From the NCBI RefSeq assembly GCF_902859725.1, contig NZ_CADIJP010000011.1:124001-188000 (forward strand): a stretch of DNA of 64,000 nt. Reading direction: 5' to 3'. The notes below the pieces were generated by a model, which worked only from the letters and a program-made list of their open reading frames with translations, had not been told where the DNA came from and made no database searches. This DNA is from Achromobacter mucicolens (GTDB taxonomy: Bacteria; Pseudomonadota; Gammaproteobacteria; Burkholderiales; Burkholderiaceae_B). The position numbers and the translations under genes were made by a program. Positions 9,555-18,652 of the stretch are shown here, in pieces (the first letter of the stretch is position 1; each line of letters begins with the position of its first letter).

Positions 9555-10217
9555 ATGACCATCCGCATCCTGCTCATCGACGACCACACCCTGTTCCGCT
9601 CCGGTGTCCGCCTGCTGTTGCAGCGCCAGCCCGACTTCGAGGTCGTGGCCGAGGCGGGCGACGGCGTCGAAGGCTTGAAACGCGCCAAGGAGCTCAAACC
9701 CGACGTCGTGCTGCTCGACCTGAACCTGCCCGGCCTGTCGGGGCTGGAAACGCTGCAATTGCTGACGCAGGACCTGCCCAATTGCGCGGTCATCATCCTG
9801 ACAGTCTCGGAAGAGGCCGATGAGCTTGGCCAGGCGCTTCGCGACGGCGCCCGCGGCTATCTCGTCAAGAACATCGACGCGGACGCGCTGGTGTCCGCCA
9901 TCCGCCGCGCCGCCAACGGCGAAGCCGTGATTGCTGACAGCATGACGGCCAAGCTCGTCGAACAGTTCCGCGGCCAGGCCAGCCAGACGCCGCCGCCACC
10001 CGGCTCGGCCGAGCGCCATCGTCTTACCGCGCGTGAAACCCAGATCGTGCAATGGCTGGCGCGCGGGGCCAGCAACAAGGTCATCGCGCGCGAACTGGAC
10101 GTGAGCGAAAGCACCGTGAAGATCCATGTGCAGAACGTGCTGAAGAAGCTCAACCTGACGAGCCGTGTGCAGGTCGCTGTCTATGCCGTGGAGCGCGGCC
10201 TGTACACCGAGGAATAG
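9555..10217 (+). CDS. narL: Nitrate/nitrite response regulator, NarL family
   Basis: A 220-residue response regulator. The receiver domain has the acidic pair D9-D10, the phospho-acceptor D55 in LLDLNLPG, the Thr of ILTVSEE and the Lys of YLVKNID. A LuxR-type helix-turn-helix follows from about residue 155 (LTARETQIVQWLARGASNKVIARELDVSE, seen as LTARETQIV and SNKVIARELDVS). It is the partner of NarX, 14 bases downstream of it, and should activate nar genes when nitrate is present. No terminator was seen before ubiU. Confidence 0.95.
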   Translation: MTIRILLIDDHTLFRSGVRLLLQRQPDFEVVAEAGDGVEGLKRAKELKPDVVLLDLNLPGLSGLETLQLLTQDLPNCAVIILTVSEEADELGQALRDGARGYLVKNIDADALVSAIRRAANGEAVIADSMTAKLVEQFRGQASQTPPPPGSAERHRLTARETQIVQWLARGASNKVIARELDVSESTVKIHVQNVLKKLNLTSRVQVAVYAVERGLYTEE

Positions 10218-10251
10218 GCCGCACAAAAAGGCGCCGCGCGCGCCACGCCGT

Positions 10252-10265
10252 TTGATTTTCGACAA
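10252..10265 (+). promoter_or_regulatory. Candidate FNR-type site upstream of ubiU
   Basis: TTGATTTTCGACAA matches the FNR consensus TTGAT-N4-ATCAA at 8 of 10 positions. Its centre (10258.5) is 42 bases from the ubiU ATG. That is the class II distance if transcription starts at or one base before the ATG. Sequence match seen; function inferred from oxygen-independent quinone synthesis being an anaerobic pathway. Confidence 0.5.
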
Positions 10266-10287
10266 GGCCCGGGGGACGGGCGGCCCA

Positions 10288-10293
10288 TAGACT
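10288..10293 (+). promoter_or_regulatory. Possible -10 element for ubiU (leaderless transcript?)
   Basis: TAGACT matches TATAAT at 4 of 6 positions and lies where the -10 hexamer should be for the FNR-type site at 10252. A start at 10299-10301 would leave almost no leader, and there is indeed no Shine-Dalgarno sequence in the 15 bases before the ATG. Confidence 0.35.
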
Positions 10294-10300
10294 GGCCGTC

Positions 10301-11317
10301 ATGCAAACTCGAACCTCTCCCATAGAGCTCGTGGCCCCAGCAGGCAGTCTGGCCGCCTTGAAAGCGGCGATTGAAGCGGGCGCCGACACCGTCTATCTCG
10401 GGCTCAAGAACGCCACGAACGCCCGCAATTTCGCCGGGCTCAATTTCACCGAAGCCGACATCCGCGCCGGCGTCGAACTGGCGCATCGCCACAACCGGCA
10501 TGTGCTCTTTGCCATCAACACCTTCGTGCAGGCGGGCCGCATGGCCGAATGGCAGGCCGCCGTCGATGCCGCCCACGACCTGGGCGCCGACGCCGTCATC
10601 ATGGCTGACCCGGGACTGCTGGCCTACGCGAGCGACCGTTATCCGGACCTGCGGCTGCATCTGTCGGTGCAGGGCTCGGCCACCCACGCGGACGCCATTG
10701 AACTCATGAAAGAGCAGTTCGGCATCCGCCGCGTGGTCCTGCCGCGCGTCCTGACGCTGACGGAGATTGCCCGCATCTGCGCCAACGTCAGCGTCGAGGT
10801 CGAGGTCTTTGGCTTCGGCAGCCTGTGCGTGATGGCCGAGGGCCGGTGCCTCTTGTCGTCGTACGCCACCGGCGATTCCCCCAACAACAAGGGTGTCTGT
10901 TCGCCCGCGCACGCCGTGCGCTGGGTCGAAGAAGACGGCCGCATGGATGCGCGCCTGTCGGGCATCCTCATCGACCGCTACGAACCGGGCGAGCCCGCCG
11001 CGTATCCCACGTTGTGCAAGGGGCGTTTCGAAGTTGACGGGCAAGCCGATCACGCCCTCGAAGAACCCACCAGCCTGAACGCCATCGGCTTGTTGCCCAA
11101 GCTGGCGGAGATGGGCGTATCGGCCATCAAGATTGAAGGGCGCCAGCGCAGCCCGGCCTATGTCACGCAGGTGGTGTCCACGCTGCGCGCCGCGCTGGAC
11201 AGCGTGCACGCGGACGCGTCGCGCTTTTCTCCGCGCCCCGAATGGAACGCCATGCTGGCGCGCCATGCCGAGGGTTCACAAGTCACACAAGGCGCTTTCG
11301 AACGTCCATGGAAATGA
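10301..11317 (+). CDS. ubiU: O2-independent ubiquinone hydroxylation protein UbiU (U32 family)
   Basis: A 338-residue peptidase-U32-family protein that with UbiV hydroxylates the ubiquinone ring without oxygen. The four [4Fe-4S] ligands known in E. coli UbiU (C169, C176, C193, C232) are found here as C176, C183, C200 and C239, a constant shift of seven residues that fits the seven-residue longer N-terminus. The motifs [10 protein letters not shown] and [10 protein letters not shown] are typical of the family. The ATG lacks a ribosome-binding site. The stop overlaps ubiV as ATGA. Placed after narXL, it would supply ubiquinone during denitrification. Confidence 0.95.
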   Translation: MQTRTSPIELVAPAGSLAALKAAIEAGADTVYLGLKNATNARNFAGLNFTEADIRAGVELAHRHNRHVLFAINTFVQAGRMAEWQAAVDAAHDLGADAVIMADPGLLAYASDRYPDLRLHLSVQGSATHADAIELMKEQFGIRRVVLPRVLTLTEIARICANVSVEVEVFGFGSLCVMAEGRCLLSSYATGDSPNNKGVCSPAHAVRWVEEDGRMDARLSGILIDRYEPGEPAAYPTLCKGRFEVDGQADHALEEPTSLNAIGLLPKLAEMGVSAIKIEGRQRSPAYVTQVVSTLRAALDSVHADASRFSPRPEWNAMLARHAEGSQVTQGAFERPWK

Positions 11318-12207
11318 CCCCCATCCCATTCCAGATTTCTGTCGGCCCCTTGCTGTACTACTGGCCGCGCCAACGCACGATGGATTTCTACGCCGCGCTG
11401 GCCGAAAGTCCCGCGGACATCATCTACGTGGGCGAGACCGTCTGTAGCCGGCGTCACGAACTGCGCGCCGACGATTGGCTTGAACTGGCGCGCGACCTGC
11501 GCGCAGTGGGCAAGACGGTCGTGCTGTCGGGCCGCACCTTGATCGAGACCGGCGCCGAGGCCAACGCCTTGAAGAAGCTCTGCGACCAGCAGGATTTCAT
11601 GGTCGAGGCGGGCGAGTTGGGCGCGGTGCGCCACCTGAGCGGCCGCGGCTTTGTCGCCGGTCCGCACATCAACGCCTACCACGGGGGCACGCTGACCTGG
11701 CTGGCCAATCGCGGCGCCGTGCGCTTCGTCGCGCCGCTTGAAATGGACGGCACCACGCTCGAGCGCCTGCTGCAAGAGCGTCCTTCCGGCATGCAAGCCG
11801 AAGTGATGGTGTGGGGCAGGATGGCGCTGGCGTTTTCCGCCCGCTGCTTCACGGCTCGCCACTTCCGCCTGAAAAAGGACGATTGCGGTTTTCGCTGCAT
11901 CGAGCATCCCGATGGCCTGGACATGCGCACGCGCGAATCGCGCGAGTTCCTGGGTATCAACGGCATCCAGGTTCAGTCGGCCGCCTGCCTGGACCTGCTG
12001 GCCGAAGCGCCCGAACTGGCGGGCATGGGCGTCGATGTGCTGCGCGTCAGCCCGCAATCGGCTGGCACGCTTGAGGCCATTGCCGCATTGGATGCGATGC
12101 GTCAAGGCTCCAGGCCCGAGCCGGTGTCGCCGCCCGCGGGCATCGGCCGCTGCAACGGTTACTACTACGGCAAGGCCGGCATCGGCCTCGAGGAGGCCGT
12201 CGCATGA
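11314..12207 (+). CDS. ubiV: O2-independent ubiquinone hydroxylation protein UbiV (U32 family)
   Basis: A 297-residue U32-family partner of UbiU. The cluster ligands C44, C178, C191 and C195 match the spacing of E. coli UbiV (C39, C180, C193, C197; gaps of 13 and 4 are identical). The start at 11314 gives an ATGA overlap with ubiU. An ATG two codons earlier (11308) is also possible, and a longer frame from 11242 lies inside ubiU and is not credible. UbiU and UbiV form a cytoplasmic heterodimer whose Fe-S clusters are needed for prephenate-dependent hydroxylation. Confidence 0.94.
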   Translation: MTPIPFQISVGPLLYYWPRQRTMDFYAALAESPADIIYVGETVCSRRHELRADDWLELARDLRAVGKTVVLSGRTLIETGAEANALKKLCDQQDFMVEAGELGAVRHLSGRGFVAGPHINAYHGGTLTWLANRGAVRFVAPLEMDGTTLERLLQERPSGMQAEVMVWGRMALAFSARCFTARHFRLKKDDCGFRCIEHPDGLDMRTRESREFLGINGIQVQSAACLDLLAEAPELAGMGVDVLRVSPQSAGTLEAIAALDAMRQGSRPEPVSPPAGIGRCNGYYYGKAGIGLEEAVA

Positions 12208-12668
12208 GCGCCGCCCTGAATTTGCCGCCTGTGCTCGCCAAGCTGGGCCGCCGCGTGCCAGGCCCGTTCGTGTCGCTGCATTTCGTCGCGGGGCTTGAGC
12301 TTGCACGCCAGCTCAAGTGGCTTGAGCCACCCGCGGAACTGAACGGCCGCAGCTTTGCCATCACCGTCGAAGACCTGGGTCTGCGCAGCAGCTTTGTCGT
12401 GCGCGATGGTGCGTTCCGGCCCCTCTGGAACCGCGGGTCCACCGGCGCCGCGGAGCTTGAACTCGGCGCAAAGCTCGCGGACTTCCTGGCGCTCATGCGC
12501 GAGGAAACCGATGCCGACACCTTGTTCTTCCAGCGCCGCCTGCGTATCGCCGGCGACACCGAACTGGGGTTGATCGTCAAGAATTGGCTGGACGCGGCGC
12601 CCCGGCCGGCGTGGCTGCAACGCATGACTGCCGCAAACAGCGGCATGGCGGGCGGGGCAGGCGGCTGA
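12204..12668 (+). CDS. ubiT: Ubiquinone biosynthesis accessory factor UbiT (SCP2 domain)
   Basis: A 154-residue protein with an SCP2 sterol-carrier-type lipid-binding domain over most of its length ([13 protein letters not shown], then the [20 protein letters not shown] block typical of YhbT/UbiT). UbiT binds ubiquinone intermediates and is needed for oxygen-independent synthesis together with UbiU and UbiV. Its ATG overlaps the ubiV stop (ATGA), completing a three-gene coupled unit. It ends 12 bases before the convergent stop of the permease gene. Confidence 0.93.
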   Translation: MSAALNLPPVLAKLGRRVPGPFVSLHFVAGLELARQLKWLEPPAELNGRSFAITVEDLGLRSSFVVRDGAFRPLWNRGSTGAAELELGAKLADFLALMREETDADTLFFQRRLRIAGDTELGLIVKNWLDAAPRPAWLQRMTAANSGMAGGAGG

Positions 12669-12680
12669 TCTCCCCGCTGT

Positions 12681-14852
12681 TCAAGCACGCCGGCCTTCCA
12701 TGCGGCGTGCCACGCGCGATAGCCCCAGGCTGGCGGCCAGATACAGCAGCGCCACGGCCAGATAAACCTCGACGTGATACGGGCGCCAGTCGGTGCCCGC
12801 CACCACTGCCTTGGCCGCGCCCAACACGTCAAACACACCAATAATGCTGACCAGCGACGTGTCCTTGACCGCGCCCACAAACACGCCCAGCGCGGCGGGC
12901 GAGGCGATGCGGCGGGCCTGTGGCCAGATCACGCACGCATAGGCCAGCGCGGGCCGCATGCCCAAGGCGCGCGCAGCCATCATCTGGCCGGGCGGAATCG
13001 CCTGCAGCGCGCCGCGCAGCACTTCGGCCAGCACACAAGCGGTATGCAGGGTCAGCGCCGCCAGCGCCATGCTGAACTTCGACACGCCACCACCCAGCAG
13101 CATGGGCAACACAAAGGACGCGAACAGCAGCTGAGTCACCAGTGGCACGCCGCGTACCGCTTCGATCAGACCGGCGGCGGCCAGTGAACCGGCCGGGCTG
13201 CCGGACCGGCGAAGCAAAGCGAGCGCGAAGGCGAGCGGCACGGCCGTAACCAGCGCTGCTATCGCCAGGATCAACGTGACGAGCAGTCCGCCCCAGCGTT
13301 GCGGGCCGATGAGGTCGCCGCCCCACGGCCAGCCCGTCAGCGCTGCCACGGTAATGCCTGACAGCGCAGTCAACAGGGCAATCCGCATGCGCGCCGGTAC
13401 GTGACGTGCGCCCAGGAAGACGGCGATGGCGGCCAAAAGCGCCAGGCACGCGATCAGCGCCGGCCCCCGGTGCGCTTCGGACATGGTGCCGTAGAACAAC
13501 AGCGGCAGGTTTTCGCCCACGGCGGCCCAGCAGGCGCCCGCCGCATTCGCGCAGGCCGCCGGACCGCCCGACCACACGGCGCGCAGCACTGCCCAGTCGA
13601 GCAGTGACCAGGCCACGGCGGCCAGCAGCAATGTCAGAACGGCCGACATCGCTTTGCGTCGAAGCGTCCTGGCCTTACCCCCAGCGCCATCCCAGCACGC
13701 CCGGTCACCCAGGCGCGCCCCGTGCGTGTCGCCCGGGTCGTGTCGGGTATTGCGCGCATTCCAGGCGGAGAGCCCGCCGCCCAGGCAGACCGCCAACGTC
13801 AGGTAAATGGCCATGGCAAGCGCAATGCCTTCCAGTGCCAGTCCGGTTTGCGTGATGGCGGTGTTGATGACGGCCATCAGCTCCTGGTAGCCGATTGCGA
13901 TGGCGAGCGTGCTGTTCTTGACGAGCGCCAGGCATTGACTGGCATAGGGCGGGAGCGCGACGCGCGTGGCGTAGGGCGCGATCACCAGCCGCAGCACCTT
14001 GTAAGGCGTGAGGCCAATGGCCTGGCCGGCTTCGACCAGGCCAACGGGAACCGCGCGCACCGCACCGCGCACGATGTCGGCGATGTAGGCGGCGTGAAAG
14101 ACCACGAGGCCGATGGTCAAGGCGGCGAACTCGATGCTGGGTTGCCAGCCGCCGTGCAAGCCGAGCCCGCGCTTGACGGGAAGGTCGATCTGCATGGCCG
14201 GCAATAGTGCCCACGCGATTCCGGCGGCGGTCAATATTGCAGTCAACGCGGCGGCCAAGGCAGCATTGGTCCACCGGCGGCGGGCTTGCCATCCCAGCGC
14301 CAGCGTGGCCAATGCCACACCCGCATAAGGCAGCCAGCCATGCAGCGCGGGTAAGGCCAAACCGCGATTGGACAGCAGCACGGACGGCAGCGGCGACCAT
14401 GCCTGCCGCAAGTCAGGCAGGCGCAGCAGCAACCCGTACCAGACGAAGAGCTGCAACAGCACAGGCGTGTTTCGCAAGGGGGCAATGACGAGAGCGGCGA
14501 CGCGCGCCGCCAGCGGGTTGGACGACAACCCCATGAATCCCAGGCCCGCGCCCAGGACGGTCGCCAGCGGTATCGCCACGAAGGCGACGGTCAGTGTATT
14601 GACCAGTCCCGCCGCAAGGGACATCCAGTAAGGATCTTCGGGCGTGACATTGAGCAGGCTTTCCGAGATGCGGAATCCTGCTGGTTGAAGCAGGAAGCCG
14701 AACCCGCCCTGGATACCGCGTGCGGCCTGCACCGATTCGATGTGCCGCACCAGCATGGCGGCCATTGCGCCCAGTCCCAAACCCCACGCCAACGCAGGCA
14801 GCCAGCGGCGCCAGGGCGCAGTCAACGGGAAGGGGAGCGTGGTGGCGGTCAT
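12681..14852 (-). CDS. Fused amino-acid ABC transporter permease (AapQ-like plus AapM-like)
   Basis: One open frame of 723 residues holding two complete HisM/GltJ-type permease units. The first (residues 1 to about 375) has the AapQ-type long N-terminal periplasmic region and the EAA-loop segment YIADIVRGAVRAVPVGLVEA. The second begins near M402 and has the AapM-type segment VLAEVLRGALQAIPPGQ. In known AapJQMP systems these are separate proteins. The linker (about 375-401) is hydrophilic and rich in Arg, Gly and Asp. Start chosen at the ATG giving MTATTLPFP; a longer frame from a GTG at 14981 would translate the tandem repeats and is unlikely. No ATPase gene follows: ubiT is convergent 12 bases away. 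Confidence 0.85.
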   Translation of the reverse strand: MTATTLPFPLTAPWRRWLPALAWGLGLGAMAAMLVRHIESVQAARGIQGGFGFLLQPAGFRISESLLNVTPEDPYWMSLAAGLVNTLTVAFVAIPLATVLGAGLGFMGLSSNPLAARVAALVIAPLRNTPVLLQLFVWYGLLLRLPDLRQAWSPLPSVLLSNRGLALPALHGWLPYAGVALATLALGWQARRRWTNAALAAALTAILTAAGIAWALLPAMQIDLPVKRGLGLHGGWQPSIEFAALTIGLVVFHAAYIADIVRGAVRAVPVGLVEAGQAIGLTPYKVLRLVIAPYATRVALPPYASQCLALVKNSTLAIAIGYQELMAVINTAITQTGLALEGIALAMAIYLTLAVCLGGGLSAWNARNTRHDPGDTHGARLGDRACWDGAGGKARTLRRKAMSAVLTLLLAAVAWSLLDWAVLRAVWSGGPAACANAAGACWAAVGENLPLLFYGTMSEAHRGPALIACLALLAAIAVFLGARHVPARMRIALLTALSGITVAALTGWPWGGDLIGPQRWGGLLVTLILAIAALVTAVPLAFALALLRRSGSPAGSLAAAGLIEAVRGVPLVTQLLFASFVLPMLLGGGVSKFSMALAALTLHTACVLAEVLRGALQAIPPGQMMAARALGMRPALAYACVIWPQARRIASPAALGVFVGAVKDTSLVSIIGVFDVLGAAKAVVAGTDWRPYHVEVYLAVALLYLAASLGLSRVARRMEGRRA

Positions 14853-14923
14853 GGCGGGGCGTGCGGCAAAGGAAAGAACAAGAAGGGCGGACCCGGCGGC
14901 CCGCCCGCGAATCATCATGAAGT

Positions 14924-14987
14924 GCGCATCAAGCAATGCGCATCGAGCGATGTGCATCAAGCGATACGCATCAAGCGACACGCATCA
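14924..14987. repeat. 14-bp tandem direct repeat between aapJ-like and permease genes
   Basis: Four full 14-bp units follow one another (14924-14937, 14938-14951, 14952-14965, 14966-14979) plus a partial fifth to 14987, with consensus RYGCATCAAGCGAY. The last partial unit contains the stop codon of the aapJ-like gene. The first two units also form an inverted repeat (TGCGCAT at 14923-14929 with ATGCGCA at 14936-14942). The period is not a multiple of three. Confidence 0.9.
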
Positions 14988-16007
14988 CTGGAACGGCGGC
15001 GAATACAGCAGGCCGCCCTTGTTCCACTGCGCATTCAGGCCGCGTTCCAGCTTGAGCGGCGTGGCAGCGCCCAGGTTGCGGTCCCACACCTCGCCATAAT
15101 TGCCCACGGCCTTGATGGCGTTTCGTGCCCAGGTTTCTTCCAGGCCGAAGCTCTTGCCAATGCCGGGATCCACGCCCAGCAGGCGCCGCGCCTGCGCGTC
15201 GCTGCTTTGCGCCTGGCTGTCGGCGTTCTTGGCGGTGATGCCCAGCTCTTCGGCGGCGACCAGCGCGTTGACCGTCCAGCGCACGATGGCGGCCCAGTTC
15301 GGGTCGTCCTGGCGCACGAAGGGTCCGAGCGGCGACTTGTTGATGCGCTCGGGCAGGATGACGAAGTCGTCCGGCTTGCTGGCGCGCGCGGCGCGGCTGG
15401 CGGCTAGCGTGGAGGCATCCGACAGGTAGACGTCGCAGCGGCCGGCGTAGAAGGCCTGCTCCAGTTCGACCAGGTTTTCGATGACGACCGGGCGGTAGGT
15501 GAGCTTGTTCTTCTTGAAGTAGTCGACCAGGTTCTGTTCGTTCACCGTGCCGGGCTGCACGCAAACCTGCGCGCCTTCCAGTTCGGTGGCGCTCTTAACG
15601 CCCAGTTTGCGCGGCACCAGGAAGCCCTGTCCGTCGTAGAACACGATGCCGGCGGACACGATGCCCAGCCCCGAGTCGCGGCCCGAGGTGATCGTGGTGT
15701 TGCGGTTCAGCACGTCGATCTCGCCGGACTGCAGCGCCGGAAAGCGCTGCTGCGAACTCAGCGGCACGAAGCGGGTCTTTTCCGGATCGCCCAGCACGGC
15801 GGCCGCCAGCGCGCGGCACAGGTCCGCGTCAAGGCCGGTCCAGCGGCCTTGCTTGTCCGCGATCGACAGGCCTGCCGAGCCCTGGCTGACGCCGCACACC
15901 AGTTCACCGCGCTTCTTGATGGTGTCCACCGTGCCGGCTTGCGATGTGCCGGCAAGCGTCATCGCGGCGGCCACGCCCGCGGCCTTGAATAGATGAATCA
16001 AACGCAT
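14985..16007 (-). CDS. Amino-acid ABC transporter substrate-binding protein (AapJ-like)
   Basis: A 340-residue periplasmic binding protein of the SBP_bac_3 family, closest in layout to AapJ. The N-terminus is a signal peptide (MRLIHLFKAAGVAAAMTLAG, cleavage after SQA). Family features follow: KRGELVCGVSQG, GLDADLCRALAAAVLG, the RNTTITSGRDS block and, near the end, the NYGEVWDRNLG segment. The frame is open much further upstream, but the ATG at 16007 gives the signal peptide. It precedes the fused permease by 132 bases containing the tandem repeats. It is divergent from the aminotransferase gene, with 168 bases between them. Confidence 0.93.
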   Translation of the reverse strand: MRLIHLFKAAGVAAAMTLAGTSQAGTVDTIKKRGELVCGVSQGSAGLSIADKQGRWTGLDADLCRALAAAVLGDPEKTRFVPLSSQQRFPALQSGEIDVLNRNTTITSGRDSGLGIVSAGIVFYDGQGFLVPRKLGVKSATELEGAQVCVQPGTVNEQNLVDYFKKNKLTYRPVVIENLVELEQAFYAGRCDVYLSDASTLAASRAARASKPDDFVILPERINKSPLGPFVRQDDPNWAAIVRWTVNALVAAEELGITAKNADSQAQSSDAQARRLLGVDPGIGKSFGLEETWARNAIKAVGNYGEVWDRNLGAATPLKLERGLNAQWNKGGLLYSPPFQ

Positions 16008-16175
16008 GCTGTTCCCAGGGTTGTTGTGTGCAAGAGAGGCACGAATTCTATGGGCGGGGCGCGGTTTGCCGAGCGACTTAATACGCATATCAATATGAAA
16101 ACTAAGCCTTATCCAGATTCGCGTCATATACCTAGAATGCCCGCATGCCGGATGGTCTGGCGGAGTAGGTTGCGC

Positions 16176-17315
16176 ATGGCTTGGCAGGACGAATTCAGAC
16201 AGTTGTTTCCCATCACGCGCGACAAGGCCTACGCCAACATCGCGTACACCAGCCCCTTGTCGCCGCGCGTGTCGGCGGCGGTGGGGGAATTCTTCGACAG
16301 CATCACGCATGCCCGCAGCGACAAGCCGCAATGGCTGCGCGACGCCGACGCGTTGCGCGTGCGGTTGGCGCGGCTGATCGGCGGCGACCCGCACCGGCTG
16401 GCGTTCACCAAGAACACCACCGAGGGATTGAACACGGTCGCGCAAGGACTGGCCTGGAAGGACGGCGACAACCTGATCGTCGACGACCAGGAGCATCCGT
16501 CGAACGCCTTGCCATGGCTGAATCTGCGCCGGCGCGGGGTGCAGGTGCGCGTGGCGCAGGCACGCGCCCATCGCTTTACGGTGGACGACCTGTGGCAGCA
16601 CGTCGACGGCCGCACGCGTTTGATCGCGGTGTCGTGGGTGCAGTACGGCACCGGACTGCGAACCGACATCCGGGAACTGGGACGCCGCTGCGCCGAACGC
16701 GGCATCTGGCTGGTGGTCGACGGCATCCAGGGTGCGGGCCTGCTGCGCGCCCGGGTGGACGAATGGCACGTCGATGCGTTTGCGTGCGGCGCGCACAAGG
16801 GCATGCTGGGACCGCTGGGGGTGGGGCTGCTGCACGTGTCGCCGCGGCTGCTGGCGGCGCTGGATCCGCGTTACGTCGGCCCGTCCGGCGTGACCACGCT
16901 GGACAAGTCCGGCCTGCAATGGCAGGTGGCGGTGTCTGACGCGACGGATGCCCGCCGGCTGGAAACCGGCAACCTGAACTATCCCGGCCTTGCGGGCTGG
17001 GCGGGCGCGCTGGACCTCATCGAACAGGCGCGGCCCGAGCGCATCGAACCCTGGGTGCTGGCGCTGTCGCAGGCTTTGAGCGATGGACTGCGGAGTTTGG
17101 GCGCCCAGGTGGTGTCGCCGCCGGGCGACGACGTGCGCAGCACCACCACGGCGCTGCGCGTCGCCAACCCCGCCGCGGCGCTGGCGCACCTGGCGCAGGC
17201 AGGTGTCGTGGCGAGCATCGTGGAGTATGGTTACGTGCGCCTGTCTGTCGGCGCTTACAACAACCATGAAGACATCGAACGCATTCTGCGCGCCGCGCGC
17301 GCGTTTGCCGCCTGA
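16176..17315 (+). CDS. Class V aminotransferase family PLP enzyme
   Basis: A 379-residue fold-type I PLP enzyme of the cysteine-desulfurase / isopenicillin-N-epimerase group. Visible features are the TKNTTEGLN cofactor loop, the QEHPSN His-containing motif, the D of VVDGIQGAG and the Schiff-base lysine in CGAHKGMLGP. The exact reaction cannot be told from sequence; candidates are desulfuration, beta-elimination or transamination of an amino acid. The start at 16176 is chosen because upstream in-frame ATGs fall in the AT-rich promoter region. It lies 36 bases before metY and is divergent from an amino-acid receptor gene, so a role in (sulfur) amino-acid use is likely but inferred. Confidence 0.85.
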   Translation: MAWQDEFRQLFPITRDKAYANIAYTSPLSPRVSAAVGEFFDSITHARSDKPQWLRDADALRVRLARLIGGDPHRLAFTKNTTEGLNTVAQGLAWKDGDNLIVDDQEHPSNALPWLNLRRRGVQVRVAQARAHRFTVDDLWQHVDGRTRLIAVSWVQYGTGLRTDIRELGRRCAERGIWLVVDGIQGAGLLRARVDEWHVDAFACGAHKGMLGPLGVGLLHVSPRLLAALDPRYVGPSGVTTLDKSGLQWQVAVSDATDARRLETGNLNYPGLAGWAGALDLIEQARPERIEPWVLALSQALSDGLRSLGAQVVSPPGDDVRSTTTALRVANPAAALAHLAQAGVVASIVEYGYVRLSVGAYNNHEDIERILRAARAFAA

Positions 17316-17351
17316 TCTGAATTTTCAATCACTTATTTACCGGAGAGACTG

Positions 17352-18647
17352 ATGACTGAAGCGAAGAAGCCCAACTGGCGCCTGGAAACCGTGGCTGTCC
17401 ACGGCGGCTACCGCCCCGATCCGACCACGCGCGCGGTAGCCGTGCCCATCTACCAGACGGTGGCCTACGCGTTCGACGACACGCAGCACGGCGCGGACCT
17501 CTTCGACCTGAAGGTCGCGGGGAACATCTACACCCGCATCATGAACCCGACCACCGACGTGCTGGAGCAGCGCGTGGCGGCCCTGGAAGGCGGCATCGCC
17601 GCGCTGGCGCTGGCCTCGGGCCAGGCCGCCGTGACGTACGCGATCCTGACCATCGCCGAAGCTGGCGACAACATCGTGTCGTCCAGCACGCTGTATGGCG
17701 GCACCTACAACCTGTTTGCGCACACGCTGCCGCAGTACGGCATCACCACGCGCTTTGCCGATCCGTCCGACCTGGCCGCCTTCGAGGCGCAGATCGACGA
17801 CCGCACCAAGGCCATCTTCGCGGAATCGGTCGGCAACCCGCTGGGCAACATCACCGACATCGCCGCGCTGGCTGAGCTGGCGCATCGCCACGGCCTGCCG
17901 CTGATTGTCGACAACACCGTGCCGTCGCCGTACCTGCTGCGTCCCATCGAGCATGGCGCCGACATCGTGGTGCAGTCGCTGACCAAGTATCTGGGCGGAC
18001 ACGGCACCAGCCTGGGTGGCGCCATCATCGACTCGGGCAAGTTTCCGTGGGCCGAGCACAAGGCGCGCTTCAAGCGTCTGAACGAGCCGGATGTCAGCTA
18101 CCACGGGGTGGTGTATACCGAGGCCTTCGGACCGGCCGCTTACATCGGCCGCGCCCGTGTGGTGCCGCTGCGCAACACCGGCGCCGCGATCTCGCCGTTC
18201 AACTCGTTCCAGATCCTGCAGGGGATCGAAACGCTGGCCCTGCGCGTGGACCGCATCGTGGAGAACGCGGTCAAGGTCGCCAGCTACCTGCGCGAGCATT
18301 CGAAGGTGGAATGGGTGAACTACGCGGGTCTGCCGGACCATCCCGACCATGCGCTCGCCAAGAAGTACCTGGGCGGCAAGGTCCCGGGGCTTTTCACGTT
18401 TGGCGTGAAGGGCGGCCGCGAGGCCGGCGCGCGCTTCCAGGATGCGTTGCAGCTGTTCACGCGCCTGGTCAACATTGGCGATTCCAAGTCGCTGGCGACG
18501 CATCCGGCGTCCACCACGCACCGCCAGCTCAATGCCGAGGAACTGAAAAAGGCCGGCGTGCGCGAGGAAACCGTGCGCCTGTCCATCGGGATCGAGCACA
18601 TCGACGACCTGATCGCCGACCTGGACCAGGCGCTGGCGCAGGTGTAA
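17352..18647 (+). CDS. metY: O-acetylhomoserine sulfhydrylase (MetY type)
   Basis: A 431-residue member of the Cys/Met-metabolism PLP family. MetY-type length and motifs are visible: TRAVAVPIYQTVAYAFDD, YTRIMNPTTDVLEQR, ALASGQAA, and the PLP lysine in SLTKYLGGHG. The enzyme makes homocysteine from O-acetyl-L-homoserine and sulfide in the cytoplasm. A good ribosome-binding site (CCGGAGAG) precedes the ATG. It is 36 bases after the class V aminotransferase and five bases before the hydrolase gene, so the three are probably one transcript. Confidence 0.93.
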   Translation: MTEAKKPNWRLETVAVHGGYRPDPTTRAVAVPIYQTVAYAFDDTQHGADLFDLKVAGNIYTRIMNPTTDVLEQRVAALEGGIAALALASGQAAVTYAILTIAEAGDNIVSSSTLYGGTYNLFAHTLPQYGITTRFADPSDLAAFEAQIDDRTKAIFAESVGNPLGNITDIAALAELAHRHGLPLIVDNTVPSPYLLRPIEHGADIVVQSLTKYLGGHGTSLGGAIIDSGKFPWAEHKARFKRLNEPDVSYHGVVYTEAFGPAAYIGRARVVPLRNTGAAISPFNSFQILQGIETLALRVDRIVENAVKVASYLREHSKVEWVNYAGLPDHPDHALAKKYLGGKVPGLFTFGVKGGREAGARFQDALQLFTRLVNIGDSKSLATHPASTTHRQLNAEELKKAGVREETVRLSIGIEHIDDLIADLDQALAQV

Positions 18648-18652
18648 GCAGC

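Noticed and set aside
14853-14981. N-terminal extension of the fused permease from a GTG at 14981
   Set aside because: The extra 43 residues would be the translated 14-bp repeats; permeases of this family do not have such a segment.
16086-16097. Short palindrome CATATCAATATG in the gap between the aapJ-like and aminotransferase genes
   Set aside because: Five-base arms in an AT-rich promoter region can occur by chance, and no regulator gene is adjacent.
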